From positions 49,189,553 through 49,253,552 of the forward strand of contig JAQMRL010000001.1 of the NCBI GenBank assembly GCA_035578175.1: a stretch of DNA of 64,000 bases, read 5' to 3'. Under the pieces are notes generated by a model. The model was not told the origin of the DNA, made no database searches, and saw nothing but the letters and a program-made list of their open reading frames with translations. The translations under genes were made by a program, and so were the position numbers. Origin of the DNA: Catonia carolina. Lineage: Eukaryota; Arthropoda; Insecta; Hemiptera; Achilidae. Shown in pieces: positions 36,595-48,880 of this stretch (its first letter is position 1; every line of letters starts with the position of its first letter).

Positions 36595-37205
36595 GTAAGC
36601 AAATAGTAAAATAGACTGCTTGTTAGTTTACTGCAAGCATAAACGCTTGCTCACAACAATGAGTAAAATTATCTAATGTTATTGGAACAGCCCGAATGGC
36701 TTGTGCGAGTGAGAGCGTTATACATTCTCTCATTCCCACTGCTAGGGGACTTTAGTTCATCAGAATGCTATACATATGAGTTTACGAATAATTCCTGAAA
36801 TTAAAATGCAGCCATTATAGTGAATTATTTCATTTTGTAAAATCTGCCGATTTAAGTAGTTCATCATCATCATAAACATTACGGATTAGACTTCCTAGCG
36901 TAATCCAACTTCAAACTTAGTAATCTCCCATTTCTTAAACAAGTTCGGATGGTCATCTTTTCCGAGGTAATCCGATGAAACGTTATCCAGTTGGCTTAGA
37001 TAAAAAAATTTGTTCTAGAGTTCGATCATCTGGCATCCACAATAAATGACTATACCATTCTTATCTGTATTTCCGAATAATGGAAATCACCCCTGGAAAA
37101 TTAATTTCATTCCTAACATCTTCATTTCTTTTATTGTCCAGCAATCGATAATACATCTGCTGAGCAGTCCGAGTCCGATTCTCTGAACCATGCCTTCAAA
37201 TTGGA
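36595..37205. other. no gene seen
   Basis: Two further islands of ordinary composition, 36690-36740 and 36880-37200, without readable content. Confidence 0.4.
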
Positions 37206-37512
37206 ATGCCTTTCTCGCTGAGTGGAAAAGTATGCTTATAAGCATGCCGGGCTCTCTGAAAAGTGCATATTTTCCACTCTGCAAAATGACACCTTCACTT
37301 CAATCACCACAGGGTCTGGTTGCATAATAAAATTCATTACTTTCAGAGGGATAACTCTGATTAGTGTCTTTTACACCTCTGCCTCTTCTGTTCTTAAAGG
37401 ATTCAGCCATGAAATTGGCTGACCATGTGATAAGAAACAGAACTATTTATTTTAGCTCTGCAACGAAAAAATTGCGTGTAAATAATTTGACACTCCACCT
37501 GTCTGTTGCGGA
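37206..37512 (+). repeat. interspersed repeat R1, copy 4, 5' truncated
   Basis: Begins inside the unit at ATGCCTTTCTCGCTGAGTGG and continues through GCTTATAAGCATGCCGGG, AATGACACCTTCACTTCAAT and CAGAGGGATAACTCTGATTA to CCACCTGTCTGTTGCGG. Loss of the 5' end with an intact 3' end is the pattern made by reverse-transcribed elements. Confidence 0.83.
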
Positions 37513-38518
37513 CTGATTGTATCAAACAGATTGTGAATTTCTTGAATAAAAGTTAAAAAATGTTTTGTATATGAATAATCTAAATTAAATCTGCAATTAA
37601 TCTGTGATCGTGTCTGCCTGCAGCACAATATGTTGTAATTTTGAATAGTTGTTAGAAGTGCAATAATGCATACGAAATAATAACAAAGCAAATTGCACTC
37701 ATTGCGTGTATTTGTAGAATATGAACTGAAATAATTGTTAATAGTATTTACACAATTGGAGACCTAGTTCAATTGAAAATTGTGTACACAAGTACAGTAA
37801 TTGTATTGTATTTATTCAGGCGAGTGAATACAGAGTTGAAGAATAATGACCTTGACATTTTATAAATTTGTGCTCTTATTTAGTGTTATTGATGATAGCG
37901 GTTATATGGAGTAACCCTTATTCCAGTAAATTTCCCCAACTATTTCACTTTATCAAGGTTGTTGATGTGAAATCATCAAGGAGGACAGACAACTAATGGA
38001 ATGTGTTTTGTACTACTGCTAGTCGCTTTTATTTGATGAAAAAAATATATGAAAAAGGACAAAATACTCTCAGTATACAATACTGAATTAGAATCATTTA
38101 TTTATTTTTTTGTATTCTTAATGATAATGATACCAGTAAGTTCCAGCAAAAATATTACTGCTAATGGTTATTCTATACCAATAACGCACAAAATAGCAGA
38201 GTTGTTTTATTTAAGCAGATACATTATATAAATTTCGCTGAAATAAAACCTTTTAAGTATTATCTCATATTAAAATTCAAATTAATTTTTAACTTTACAT
38301 AGGCCTTATTAATGTTTCAATTAAAATTCCATGAAAAATGGCATACACAGGCCTAGGTTAAATAAAAACTTAAAATGATAAAACGTAATTACAATTTTTT
38401 AGTTGTTTGGGTTTGTATTGTTTAAATGAAAAAAAACAGTTTAGATTTAGATATTTTTCAATTAAAGTTGGTCAGGGCATAATTGTAATAAAATTTGTCA
38501 ATTGTATAAAAAGTAGAT
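37513..38518. other. no gene seen
   Basis: Short frames at 37452-37691 (-) and 38049-38231 (+) are not recognised. Confidence 0.5.
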
Positions 38519-38697
38519 CGCCGGCCGCGTTGGTGTAGCTGGTAACGTGCTCGCCTCTCATCATACGGTCTTGGGTTCGAATCCCACTCAGGCACGGCAT
38601 TTTCATACGTTACAAAAATCATTTCATTATTCACAGTTACAACCCAACGTCGTCATTAATGACCACAGTAGTTGATGCGACTTTAAAAAAACAAAGA
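38519..38697 (+). mobile_element. tRNA-derived SINE, head A with tail T1, exact target-site duplication
   Basis: Head A (GTTGGTGTAGCTGGTAACG, then GGGTTCGAATCCCACTCAGG) followed by CATACGTTACAAAAATCATT, CAACCCAACGTCGTCATTAA and GTAGTTGATGCGACTTTAAA. The 11-base word AAAAAGTAGAT lies on both sides (38508-38518 and 38698-38708), proving a discrete insertion. It is the best delimited SINE here and defines the family boundaries. Confidence 0.92.
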
Positions 38698-38708
38698 AAA
38701 AAGTAGAT

Positions 38709-40562
38709 TATAAAAATAAACCCATATTGTTCAATAAGAAATTGACAGATTTTTCAAGATGATATATCTAAGAAAATGATATACCCAATAAATGTTACAA
38801 AGATTCTTTATTTTAACGTAATTGAGTAAATTGAGTGTATACGTGGTAGCCACGATCATTTACTACAAAGTATATTGCAGTAATTGTAATGGATTGATAC
38901 GAGATTCTTTACACAATGTCTTAATTTAATCCGAAGGCTAAACTCACACTCTTTAAGTTCTACAAACATTCAAAAATACACGGAGGATTAATATGAAAAC
39001 AGATTATCTCAAATTGCAGTGAATTATCTAAAGTATTAACACGAGTTTTTAATATTAAACATAAAATTATAAAACAGAAATGATACTTACGCGCGCACGC
39101 GCGCGCACAGAAAAGTTCAATGGATGATCAACGTAGAAGACACAGAATAAGTAAAAACAAATTATTCTTATGGTAATGAACAGTTTGAATAACCTTAGCA
39201 ATCTCAGTGCTGGTAATAGGAATAAATACAGACAGTGAGAATGTAAATTAAAAAAAGACAATGTAAAATAGTGATTGTTAATTACCTAAAAGTTGATGTG
39301 ACCTTCATAAATAAATAGATGAAATATAAATTAGTCATTTAAATGTTTCTAAACTATAAAAAATTAGTACAAAAATGACAATGTAAATGATAAAATAATA
39401 ATGTAAATTAATTTTATTACAAATATTACAATATTTGTTTTTAGTTCTGAGAACTGTACTAGTTAGTGGTTTGGTTTGCTGAATTACTGTACTTACTGTA
39501 CTATACATTGAACTGCTCAATTTCAATATGTGATAAGATAATTTTACCGGCTGCCAGGCACTCTAAAAAATATTGTAACACTTAAGCTGAGGTCCTGCCG
39601 GGATCTGGTGATAATTAATAAACAAACTTTCTTTAAATTTATAACAATTGTTTATTGACATGATTAATAAATATACAATTATTGATTAGACTTAGATTTT
39701 TAATAAATTACAATTAGACACTTCAATTAAATTAAAAATTATAAAATTTAATGCTTACAGCAAACTCGATTATAGATAAGATACAATCAGTTAAATATCA
39801 AAACAATGATTTACCTGTTCACAACTACTTGCTATTAACCGTACGCTAACGCACTATTAATGTTTGTCAAAACCGATTGTGTAACGAGACTATTTTGAAA
39901 CGGCCGAACAACACTAATTCCATTCACAATGCAAATACTATCTAACCAGCTAGAAAGGTACCAACTGTTTTTATACCTGAGCTCTGTTAGTTCCTCAAAT
40001 AATCGAGACCCATCTAACACATTCTCCGCTTTACCAGAACATGGTAGAAGGAATAGATATAAACGTTTCTACTAGTTTCAATTTTTTTAAATTTCTGTGT
40101 AAATATTTTAATCATCGCAATTGATTATTCTTGTTCAATACACTTCATATCATACAATACACAATTTATGACAATAAATATCGATCGTTTTTGTAAAACT
40201 AAAATTTAAAATGTTTCTTATTCTAGTGCTTTATAGTGAAACAATAACAATTATATATTCTGCTTATGATTTTTAAAATGATTCATAATTTACTTACGCA
40301 GCTCACGTTAAATAGGTAACTAAATTGGTGCTACATACCGATCAAAGAGGTTATGAACGAAATGTATTTTAAATTAAATTCAGAGAATACATTACATGTT
40401 TTTTTTTTGTTATTTCTTTGCTTTTTTTGTATAACTCTAAAGTGAGTTTCATGGTCAGTATGATAACTGTAATTTTTATATTTAAATATATATATTTTTT
40501 TAAATTGAGTGATGATGCCTATATGAGTCTTAGCTTGTGCGTAGGTAAAGATATGAGAATAT
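38709..40562. other. spacer with alternating GC tract
   Basis: At 39089-39109 there are 21 alternating purine-pyrimidine bases (ACGCGCGCACGCGCGCGCAC), an outlier in this A+T-rich DNA and a candidate Z-DNA former. No gene supported; the minus-strand frames at 39067, 39335 and 39835 are unrecognised. Confidence 0.5.
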
Positions 40563-40615
40563 ATTACATAGATGAAAAAATGCCAGATTTATCCATGAAT
40601 TGAACCCGAGACCCC
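40563..40615 (-). mobile_element. SINE head type B fragment, decayed
   Basis: GATGAAAAAATGCCAGATTT followed by GAATTGAACCCGAGACCCCGGC matches the B-box half of head B with several substitutions. Confidence 0.55.
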
Positions 40616-41744
40616 GGCATAGAAATAAAATATTTCCCGTTTGTCATTTTTGTGCCAAGAATACTGTAATTAGAATTACTCTAACTGGTTGAACTCATAG
40701 AATTTATCGTTTGCGGAATAATACAACTTTTAATTGGAATATGAGATGAAGGCCTAAAATTGTGCTTTTAAAACTTATATAAAATTTGCAATTCCTAAAG
40801 AAAATGCATAATTCTTATTTGTTGTCGGTGTTAGTAAAGACAACAAGAAGAAAGTTAAGACTTAAGTAAGCAGTGAGCGTTTGTTGTGTCACTACCTGTT
40901 GCACGGTTACACCTCACCTGAAGAGAATTCAGATGTAATGTAACGCCATTAGCATTATCTGATCTAATCTAAGAGTTCCTTTCCTCTTCGGGAATTAACT
41001 AAGCTCAATCATTATTTATGGAATTGATGATGTGTTTTGTCTAAAAGATAACCGTTCACAATCATCCAATTATTAAGTTCTGATTAGATTTCCGATATCA
41101 ATTTAACGAGATCTGTTATTACTAATTCGAATCATTTTGAATAAACTAAACGTTGAGCAACTTTTTCATGAAATATATGAGTTTATCCTTATGTATTCAG
41201 AATTAAACTTTCGTAATCCTTGCAACCCTACGGAATTAATCATTTCAAAAACGCATCAAACACTACGACAAATGCGTACAGTAGAAATAAATTTTGTGTC
41301 ATTTAAAGAAATTTACACAAGGACTCGTGTAAAGCTCAATCGGAGAGAAATTTAATAAAACATCTAGCATGGTATTTTCTAAAATTTTCACAAAGCAGCG
41401 GGATTTAAAAACTATATAATTTTACAATGAAAAAACTGAAAAAAAATTACACAGGTGAAGCTTTTAAAAAACTTAAAGTACATTTTTATGTGTATCTAAG
41501 AGTTAGGCCTACAAAACAAAATAAATTTCGCAGAAAAGGCTACTTAATGAAAAAGATTTACTGCTTCAACATTAAAAATATTACATTAAATAAACTCTTT
41601 TTTGTACACTTAACCCTCTAGACAAATTTCAATTTTACATACATGACATTAAATAAAGTGAATTAACTTAATAAAATGAACAATGTTATTCACATGGTAA
41701 CAGACAAATGTATTAGCTGTTTTACTTGGAACGTGTATATGACA
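40616..41744. other. no gene seen
   Basis: Plus-strand frames 41137-41355 and 41427-41621 are lysine/asparagine-rich and unrecognised; I do not call them. Confidence 0.45.
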
Positions 41745-42062
41745 AATGTGAACTAAACCTAAGACGAAGTTGTCTTTTCTTCTTCTTCTTACTATCAAGG
41801 ATTAGGCATAAGCCTGTTCCTAACTCACAAACCATCCTGTACGTCTACACAAACACGAGACACTCCAGCCCGTATATCTCGACTACTGCCATCTTATTCG
41901 AGGTCTTCCCACCTCCCTTCTTCCAACTGGAACATATTCCGTCACTTCTAAAGGTATTCTCTTTTCTGGCATCCGTTCCAAATGTTGCCTCCATTGATTC
42001 TGGTACTCCTCCACTTTTTCATTCAAGCTAAATACACCCAACTCGGATCTAATTCGAAAAAA
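41745..42062 (-). pseudogene. LINE ORF2 C-terminal fragment
   Basis: The minus strand reads IRSELGVFSLNEKVEEYQNQ, then WRQHLERMPEKRIPLEV, then GRREVGRPRIRW. This order (ELG-hydrophobic, YxxxWxxHLxRMPxxRIP, GRRxxGRPRxRW) is the conserved tail seen at the end of many arthropod non-LTR polyproteins. It is a different family from the Jockey pieces and the same general type as the split remnant at 61350-62053. The frame then runs into stops. The plus-strand frame 41726-42031 is its shadow. Confidence 0.8.
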
Positions 42063-42644
42063 GAAATTGTTGGTACTAAAATTTAATACTACTAATTTAG
42101 GACAATTAAATGTGCTGGATTTTCATTTATATTTTTTCACATATCGAATACTTCCCAGGTTAAATAGTCTGCTCAAACAACATAACTTATCGTGTAGTAG
42201 ACCTTCAGATCTAAATCATCTTGATCATCACCAGGGTGAAATCAATAGAAAATCTACCCACCGCTGCGTAAGACAAATTCCGGTTGTTTATATAAAAAAT
42301 GCAGCTGCATTAAATGGCTAATTCTTTAGTGTAGTAGCAAGTAAAATAGGTTTGTTCGTCAAATAGGTGTCCAGGCCAAATGTTTGGTCAGGCTTGGCAT
42401 TTTTAATCCTTCATTTTTTGCCGTATACATCAGTATTAATACGAAGAACTAAGAACTATTCTTGTAATCATCCGGGTGATTTTTGATCATCCCAATCAGT
42501 TAGGTAGTGACCTATCTATAAAGAATTCCTCAATTATAAATCTAAAGCGAAAACATCCCTGGTTGATCTAAAATGAAACAGGGACTTCTTGGTCTGAAAA
42601 GCGGACAAAACCCATTGTCCTAACCGAAGAATGTACTATTGAGT
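42063..42644. other. no gene seen
   Basis: Probably more old LINE sequence next to the fragment above; nothing readable. Confidence 0.4.
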
Positions 42645-42748
42645 TCCACTTCTTCTGGCAATAAAATTCTCCACCACTTGTTAATTAACTTTTAATACCA
42701 CAGTGGAAATTGTGCCGCTCAGCGTAGAGGACCGTACCGAAAATCAAA
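42645..42748 (+). repeat. short dispersed repeat R4, copy 1
   Basis: Shares TTCTT, AATAAAATTC, CACC, TTAAT, ACCA, GAAAATYGTGCCGCTCA-like words, TACGG or GTACC and a trailing A-rich segment with 43275-43372, same orientation, about 630 bases apart. Family unknown. Confidence 0.5.
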
Positions 42749-43274
42749 GATAAAAAATTCAAATAAAAACATTGTTGATAGTTTTCTTAAGTAAAGTGAT
42801 TGATTACAAAAGGAACAGGTAGGAAGAAGTAAATATCGTGTTTTATTTATAGTATAATCTGAAAGATAATGGTAGTTTGTCCTTCGACAGTTTTAATTGT
42901 TATTGTTATAACCTGATGAGTCGCTTTTATTTTTGTAAGCAAACTGTTGGCTCTACTTATACACATGATTTATTTTGTAAGTATTTTGAGAGTACAGAAG
43001 ATTTATTTATGGACTGAAGGCAAATTGTAATACTAACCTAAATTATCTTCCGCTTACTAGACTAAAACGTTTAAAAATTACAAAACATTTTAAAATGTTT
43101 AAAACCGTTCATGGTCTGAAAGGTTTCAAACTTTTGACTAACCGTAGACAAAATAAAAAATTAGCAGCGAAAACTACCGCCGATAAATTTTTATTTCTTT
43201 TAATTTTATAATTAAATTAACCTGGCCAACAGCTACATTTGGTTTTTAAATATAGTTTTCCTTTTAAACATAGC

Positions 43275-43372
43275 AGTACCTCTTCTTAAAGTAAAATTCC
43301 ACACCGCCCGTTTAATAGACCTACCAAACACGAAAATCGTGCCGCTCAATATACAGTACGGTAATAAAAATT
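43275..43372 (+). repeat. short dispersed repeat R4, copy 2
   Basis: Companion of 42645-42748; clearest shared core is TCGTGCCGCTCAATATACAG against TTGTGCCGCTCAGCGTAGAG. Both copies are diverged. Confidence 0.5.
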
Positions 43373-44360
43373 AAAAAAAGAAAATAGCTAGAACTATTCA
43401 TAAAAGAAAGAAAATGACGCTTGTAAATTAAAAGAACAAAAGATTTAATCACTATTTATATTCCATTAACTGAAAATTTGAAACAGATCAAAGACAACGT
43501 GAGATATATATTTTTTAAATTCAGTTCTTATTGATAGTCTATTATACGTTTTATTCATGTAACATATTCACAAATACCCAAATTTTGATTTTTCCATTTT
43601 TCAGTCTCTCTTTGTTTTCATCGTATTCAAATAGTTTTATTGACTATATTGGTTCTCCGACAACCTTTTTATAAAAAAGATACGATTATATTTTATTTGC
43701 TTAGACACTTAGAAAGAAATATTTCTGTAGTTTACTCTTAGGGCCGCATACAACAAAATAATGCTTCTTCGTTTTTAAGAAACACATAGCACTCCAGATT
43801 TCGTAAGTGTTTTGACAAGTTCAACGTACGTTACCAAAAAACGATCGATCACTGTAATGTCTCAGTAGCAAACTTACAACAAATACACAAGTCAGACGTA
43901 TCAGCTCCTTACTTCCTGTTTGAAACACGCATGTGCAAAGCATACCTATTTTAAAATTCTTCGTTTGTAAGAAAAAAACACTGACATAATTTTCCTATTA
44001 GTATCTTAAATAATTAATAATTAAAACATAGATAATAATAACAAACACATTGGATGAAATTAAAAGTAATTTAATTTAATTCTTTACACAAAACAGTTTT
44101 GAATTTATGGTAGTATCTTCAGAGGTGAAACGCTCTGTTCGGAAAAACGATACTATATGGATACATTTTTAGAATTCTTGTGGAGAGGTTTTACTTCACT
44201 TTCATAATCTTTACACCTAAAAAAACAGGATTTGAAATATTTTATAGTACCACTGCTGTGATGCTAATTGCTTTTAGCTTTTAATATTATTAAAATTTAA
44301 TAAATTTGTATCAATTATTCTATTTACTACAATATCAATAATGTATTTTTCTTCAAGTTC
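43373..44360. other. no gene seen
   Basis: A+T-rich spacer. Confidence 0.5.
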
Positions 44361-44962
44361 TACATTATTCCCTTTTGCGGATGATACAGCTATTCCAGCT
44401 GTGGATGAAAATTTGAATACATTATATTAACACCTTCAGGAGTTCTTTGGCGTCTTAATAACTTGGCTAAATAAATTGAGACTACCAGTCAATGAAGGAA
44501 ATATCTACTGGGGTGGCATTTATTCCACGTCAAGAAAATTGCCCTTTAGCAAGTTTAAACAATCAACTTCTACAACAGACTGACGAAACAAAATATCTGC
44601 GAATATACCTGAACATGAGGCTCACCTGAAAGTAACAAATCACGGCAGAGAGAAGTTAGTTAACCAATATTGATGCTTGACTGGGAAGGAAGCCATAATT
44701 CTCTAAAGAAACTAAGATGATAGCATACAAAGCCATACTTTAGCCAGCCTGGACGAATGACAATTGTAGGGAACGGCAAGCAGTCACGGGTCAACATATT
44801 TGTAGAAAGGTCTCAGTTAAAAATAATAGGACAAATCATGGACATTTTTGGCACATCCGTAACCAATATATTTATCACGAGGTAGCCCTACTCACAATCA
44901 CAGTTAAAGAAGACATTATCTTTTTCAAAGAACGTTACCAACAGAGGCTATACCATTAAATA
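44361..44962 (+). pseudogene. Jockey-type LINE remnant including the RT active-site box
   Basis: The plus strand reads FPFADDTAIPAVDENLNT with the catalytic FADD at 44374-44385, then a LITWLNKLRLPVNEGK-like segment, FIPRQENC, LLQQTDETKYLRIYLNMRLT, MIAYKAIL, PAWTND, and a last piece matching the SNIEIIQRFQSK region. Order and spacing follow Jockey ORF2 from palm to thumb. Several stops and frameshifts are present. It is the only remnant here that reaches the polymerase active site, and one of two Jockey-like pieces on the plus strand. Confidence 0.85.
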
Positions 44963-47500
44963 ATTCCATTCTAATTATTTGGCCATTTAATTTTTCAATA
45001 ATTAAGATCCCAATTTTCAAAACTTATGATTTCAATTTTAAATTTGTTTCTTATAAGCTTTAATCAAAAATTTTAATTCAAAATTTAGATTCTAATTTGT
45101 TAGCAATTTCAATCTATTGAATCAGATTCGGTGAATTTGTGTTTATATTAATATAAATTTCTATTGTTAGAAAAATTACTTATTGTTCTAATATTCTAAA
45201 GAACAGACTTTAATGTCGCAGATTTGTTAATGAAAGAACTTTGGTTGTAAATTTAGAAGAAACAATAATTCACATAATTCTTTATATATAAGTATTTCGC
45301 CGCACTCTTTGTTACTAGAACGCGTAGTTTTGATTACCTTGTTTTATTGATTCATATTTTTTACTTTAGTTTCGGAAAAATACAGGAATATTATTGCAGC
45401 GTGCGATTTACCCACAAAAACGATGGCCTTTTATACGTAATCCTCAACTGATGTAGCATCAATCAGCTGTGACGTTTCCAATTACTTTTAGCAACATTGA
45501 ATTTGTTATTAACCATCACTCATTTCTCCGTACAGCCTATTCACTTGATTTTTTTTGGCATTCCACTGATTTTTAAAGAGATGAAGTGGAAGCAAATAAG
45601 TCGTATTTTGAAATATTATTTGATCAATCATTCTGGAAATTAAGAAAATTTAATTTCCATTGCTAGAAATTAAAGCACTTGAAAACTATCTTCATAAAAA
45701 ATTACTATCTCTCGAATATTTAAACGCCGTTCATAGAATGTGTAAATGCACAACTTCTCAACTTGATAGGTTTTTTAATTTGTGAGAAATAAAAACTAAA
45801 TGTCACAAATAATTCTTATCTTACGTAAAAATATAAATTTAAAACAGTTAAATAAGCTATGTAAAATATCTTTTCAAAAATGAAGCATTCTAAAAACTTA
45901 TATTAATATTAAAAGCAGAAGTAATGTAATATAGGTAAAGCAAAATAATACCCACTTAAATTCTTGAAAATGTTGTTTCTGGTACAAAATATTTACGAAC
46001 ATTTTAAAGTGATTTAAAACTTTTAAAATTATTCATGAATAAAAGTATGAAAATGGACTGCATAAATTAAGAAAATCAGAAAGATTCTAAAAAAAATAAA
46101 ATAATGGAACGGAAAAAATACAGACATATCTATAGAATTAATGAAAGAAAACAGATTAATAAAAAAACATTAAAGTTTTATAAAGATAGGATAAAAAACC
46201 CAATACATTTAAGAAAATTGAAAAATTAAAATATTGAATATTCAGGTAGATCTAATGAAGGAAAGCTAACATTTTAGAAAATATGATGAGTCTAGATTCC
46301 ACGAGTGAAATATAAGAACCTACGAAACACAAAAAATGGCAGCAGAAAGAAATAAATGGACGGAGTTAAAAAAGTAGAAGTTTTGCGAATAAAAGAATTA
46401 TTTCTATTTCATTAATACTTATTGTAAATATTTTAGCAATAAATTATCGAATATATTCCTTTTTACAGAAAGTAAAAAATAAAAGTAGGTTGAATCATTT
46501 AATCAGCACAGATTTTTGTCAGGTACTTCATAATATTAGTTGTAATTTTTTTACTTTGGAGACCTCATAGGATCACTCTAGTCAAGTTTAGGTCTGTTCC
46601 AGTGTTGGGTTTCTTGGAAAAGCGCGCTCTCCTAAGCGTTGCTTCCTTTCGTTTGGCCCACAAAAAATGAGTTAGTTGTACTTTATAACATAAAAAGAAA
46701 TTCATTTCAGCGTTAAATTTTATAGAAATTATAAGAAAAGTAATGCTAATTTAATTTGAAAAGATTCAGTAGATACTACATTCGCTCTGTGTGCATAGAA
46801 ACACCTTCATGGAAACAAATCGTTTCAAAATTTTTTATACAATAATTTTACTGCAACCAACTGCTACTTATCAATTTAATCAGACTAATCAGTCTAAGAG
46901 AGGTTCTGAGATGATTCAATTTTAGATTTAATTAAATTATAGATAATTTTTAGTATTGGTTAATTAGCAGTACAACAGTGGTAATTGTTTTTGAGTTCAA
47001 TTAACTGTTGTAGGCGATATACTGGAAGGTAATCATTACACATTATTGACAAAGAATTATAAAACTTATCAATAAACTTAAATTAAAAAATTATAATATA
47101 AGCCTAAGTTCAATTATTTTATGCTAAGCCATTAAGCGATCAAAAAGCTAATTAAATAATCTTCTTAATATAGAGAATTAATTTAGGCTTACGTTATAAA
47201 AAAAATTATTTATTTTTACAATAATAGCATAAACTTATTTCCTCATTGCACTTTTTCGTCTGTAAAATTAAGTGAGTTTTGTAATCTTTACCATAAAACA
47301 GTTTAACGTGATGCACAAATAATATAACTACTGTCATAATCTCAAAAATAAAAAATAGGATATCAATTTATTTATTGTTACTTTTATTGAAAAGTAAAAA
47401 CAATTGATTGTTATGTATTTACCTACAACGTTAAACAAAATAAAGCATGATGATAGGTAAAAAATACAGTATATATTTATAAAATTAAAAATACATCACC
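44963..47500. other. long A+T-rich spacer
   Basis: No gene, RNA or repeat supported over 2.5 kb. Confidence 0.5.
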
Positions 47501-47555
47501 TCCCAACTTCTGCCTCCATTTGTCACGATCCATCCAATTCTCCTCCGAAAATCTT
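47501..47555 (-). repeat. left arm of a perfect 55-bp inverted repeat
   Basis: Exact reverse complement, 55 of 55 bases, of 48091-48145, which lies in the C-terminus of the LINE remnant below. The arms are 535 bases apart. Confidence 0.95.
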
Positions 47556-47739
47556 CACCGATAGTTAGCAAAACTCGTCAAAAGTCAATTATTTTTTGTA
47601 GGTAGGCCAACTAGTAATTTTTGTAGATATCGTTTATAGATATCGTTGTTGAATAGAAGGAAAAATCGTGAATACAGTATTACTGGAACTTTGGGGCAGC
47701 CATTTTAAACAATGTAGATATATGTGCACAAGACACAAA

Positions 47740-48161
47740 ACACATCAGTAAGAATATTCAAATCTGTAGTACACAGAGCATAATGATTTATGGGTCAGAT
47801 AGCTGGGTGAGTAAAAGAAATAGGAAAAAATAATGCGACTAAGATGGATTTCTGAAGGCGAAGTTGTGGGCTGACAAGAATGGACCGAGTAACCAATGAC
47901 AAGATGCTGAGGAGAGTGTAGTAGGTGGCGAGCGATGTTTTGAGTTACATTTAGGAAAAAGGCTGACATGGTTTGGGTAATTGAGAAGGTCTGATATGTA
48001 TAGAAGGATAGCGCAAGTAACGGATTGTTGCAAGGGAGGAAGATCCCGACGATTCTTCACAGATGAGTTGGAGGAGACCATGGATAAAAAAAGATTTTCG
48101 GAGGAGAATTGGATGGATCGTGACAAATGGAGGCAGAAGTTGGGAAGTGCTGGTTGAAAGG
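47740..48161 (+). pseudogene. LINE ORF2 C-terminal remnant
   Basis: The plus strand gives SIIYGSDSWV, then CGLTRMDRVTNDKMLRRV, then RLTWFG, LRRSDMYRRIAQVT, GGRSRRFFTDELEETM, and SEENWMDRDKWRQKLGSAG before a stop at about 48159. This is the usual LTYGSETW / RMDRIRN / LRWFGHVxRM / GRPRxRW / DRxxWR series at the end of a class of arthropod non-LTR elements. Frame changes and an in-frame TAA after RLTWFG show it is dead. The minus-strand frames at 47745-48250 are its shadows. Confidence 0.83.
48091..48145 (+). repeat. right arm of the perfect 55-bp inverted repeat
   Basis: Within the LINE C-terminus; identical to the complement of 47501-47555. Such exactness next to a decayed reading frame points to a recent inverted duplication or gene conversion. 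Confidence 0.95.
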
Positions 48162-48489
48162 GAAATTAAGAGGAGGCGGCGGCAACCGTAGGAAACCCCT
48201 TTTACATATATGTGTAACTTAAATTGTTTATTTTTTATTGGAATCAGCAAATTTACAATCTCTTTTTATCTACAAACAAGGAATAGAAGAATTTTTAATG
48301 AACGAAGTTCATTAAAGTTTTATTAAAGTAACCTCCCAAAGAAAAAACTTCACGGTGATCTTGTAGGCTATTCAAATTATCATTGTTTTATCTTGTACAC
48401 TTATGTGATATCTTCTTACGTTGTTTTCATAGTGGTTTAAAAGAGGTCTGTTGTTTGTTATAGTTTTAGTTTTCATGTGTCGTTAGAGT

Positions 48490-48880
48490 ATCCAAAAGTA
48501 AAAACTCCAGTATTTTTATGTCTGGAAATAAAAATCTTGTCTTCCTTTTTAACAGTTAGGGTATTTAAATCTTTGTATATTATGTTATTGGTTACATACT
48601 AAGGTGATGCCATCAGATATCATAGTGGTTTTGACTGAAATTTTTGTAGACTTTCAATATTCGAGTTGTTGCTGTTACCGAGAGTTGCAACCCATAAGTT
48701 TAGATTTGTTTTAGTACCACTTTATTAATTACAATATTATTTGTTAGTTTTAACGTTGAGAGTGTTCAGTAAGTTAGTAGAGTTGATTAAATTTGAAGTT
48801 GAGTTGTTTACAATTTTCTTGTATTTCCAGTTTAAATATTTATCAGTTGCAATCCGAGGTATTCAGCTCGGGTATTATTT
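48490..48880 (-). pseudogene. Jockey-type LINE remnant, strongly decayed
   Basis: The minus strand can be read in patches as AEYLGLQLDKYLNWKYKK with substitutions, then INKVVLKQI, TYGLQL, then a SNIESLQKFQSK-like patch and finally NIQRFKYPNC. The order is that of the copy at 465-1062, but stops are frequent. Confidence rests on the motif order rather than on any single stretch. Confidence 0.7.

Noticed and set aside
41726..42031. Plus-strand 101-residue gene
   Set aside because: Exact shadow of the LINE C-terminus on the minus strand.
42911..42925. Hammerhead ribozyme core (CCTGATGAGTCGC)
   Set aside because: No matching GAAA strand or third stem follows within reach.
47745..48250. Three minus-strand genes of 74-99 residues
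   Set aside because: They mirror the plus-strand LINE remnant, which has recognisable protein motifs.
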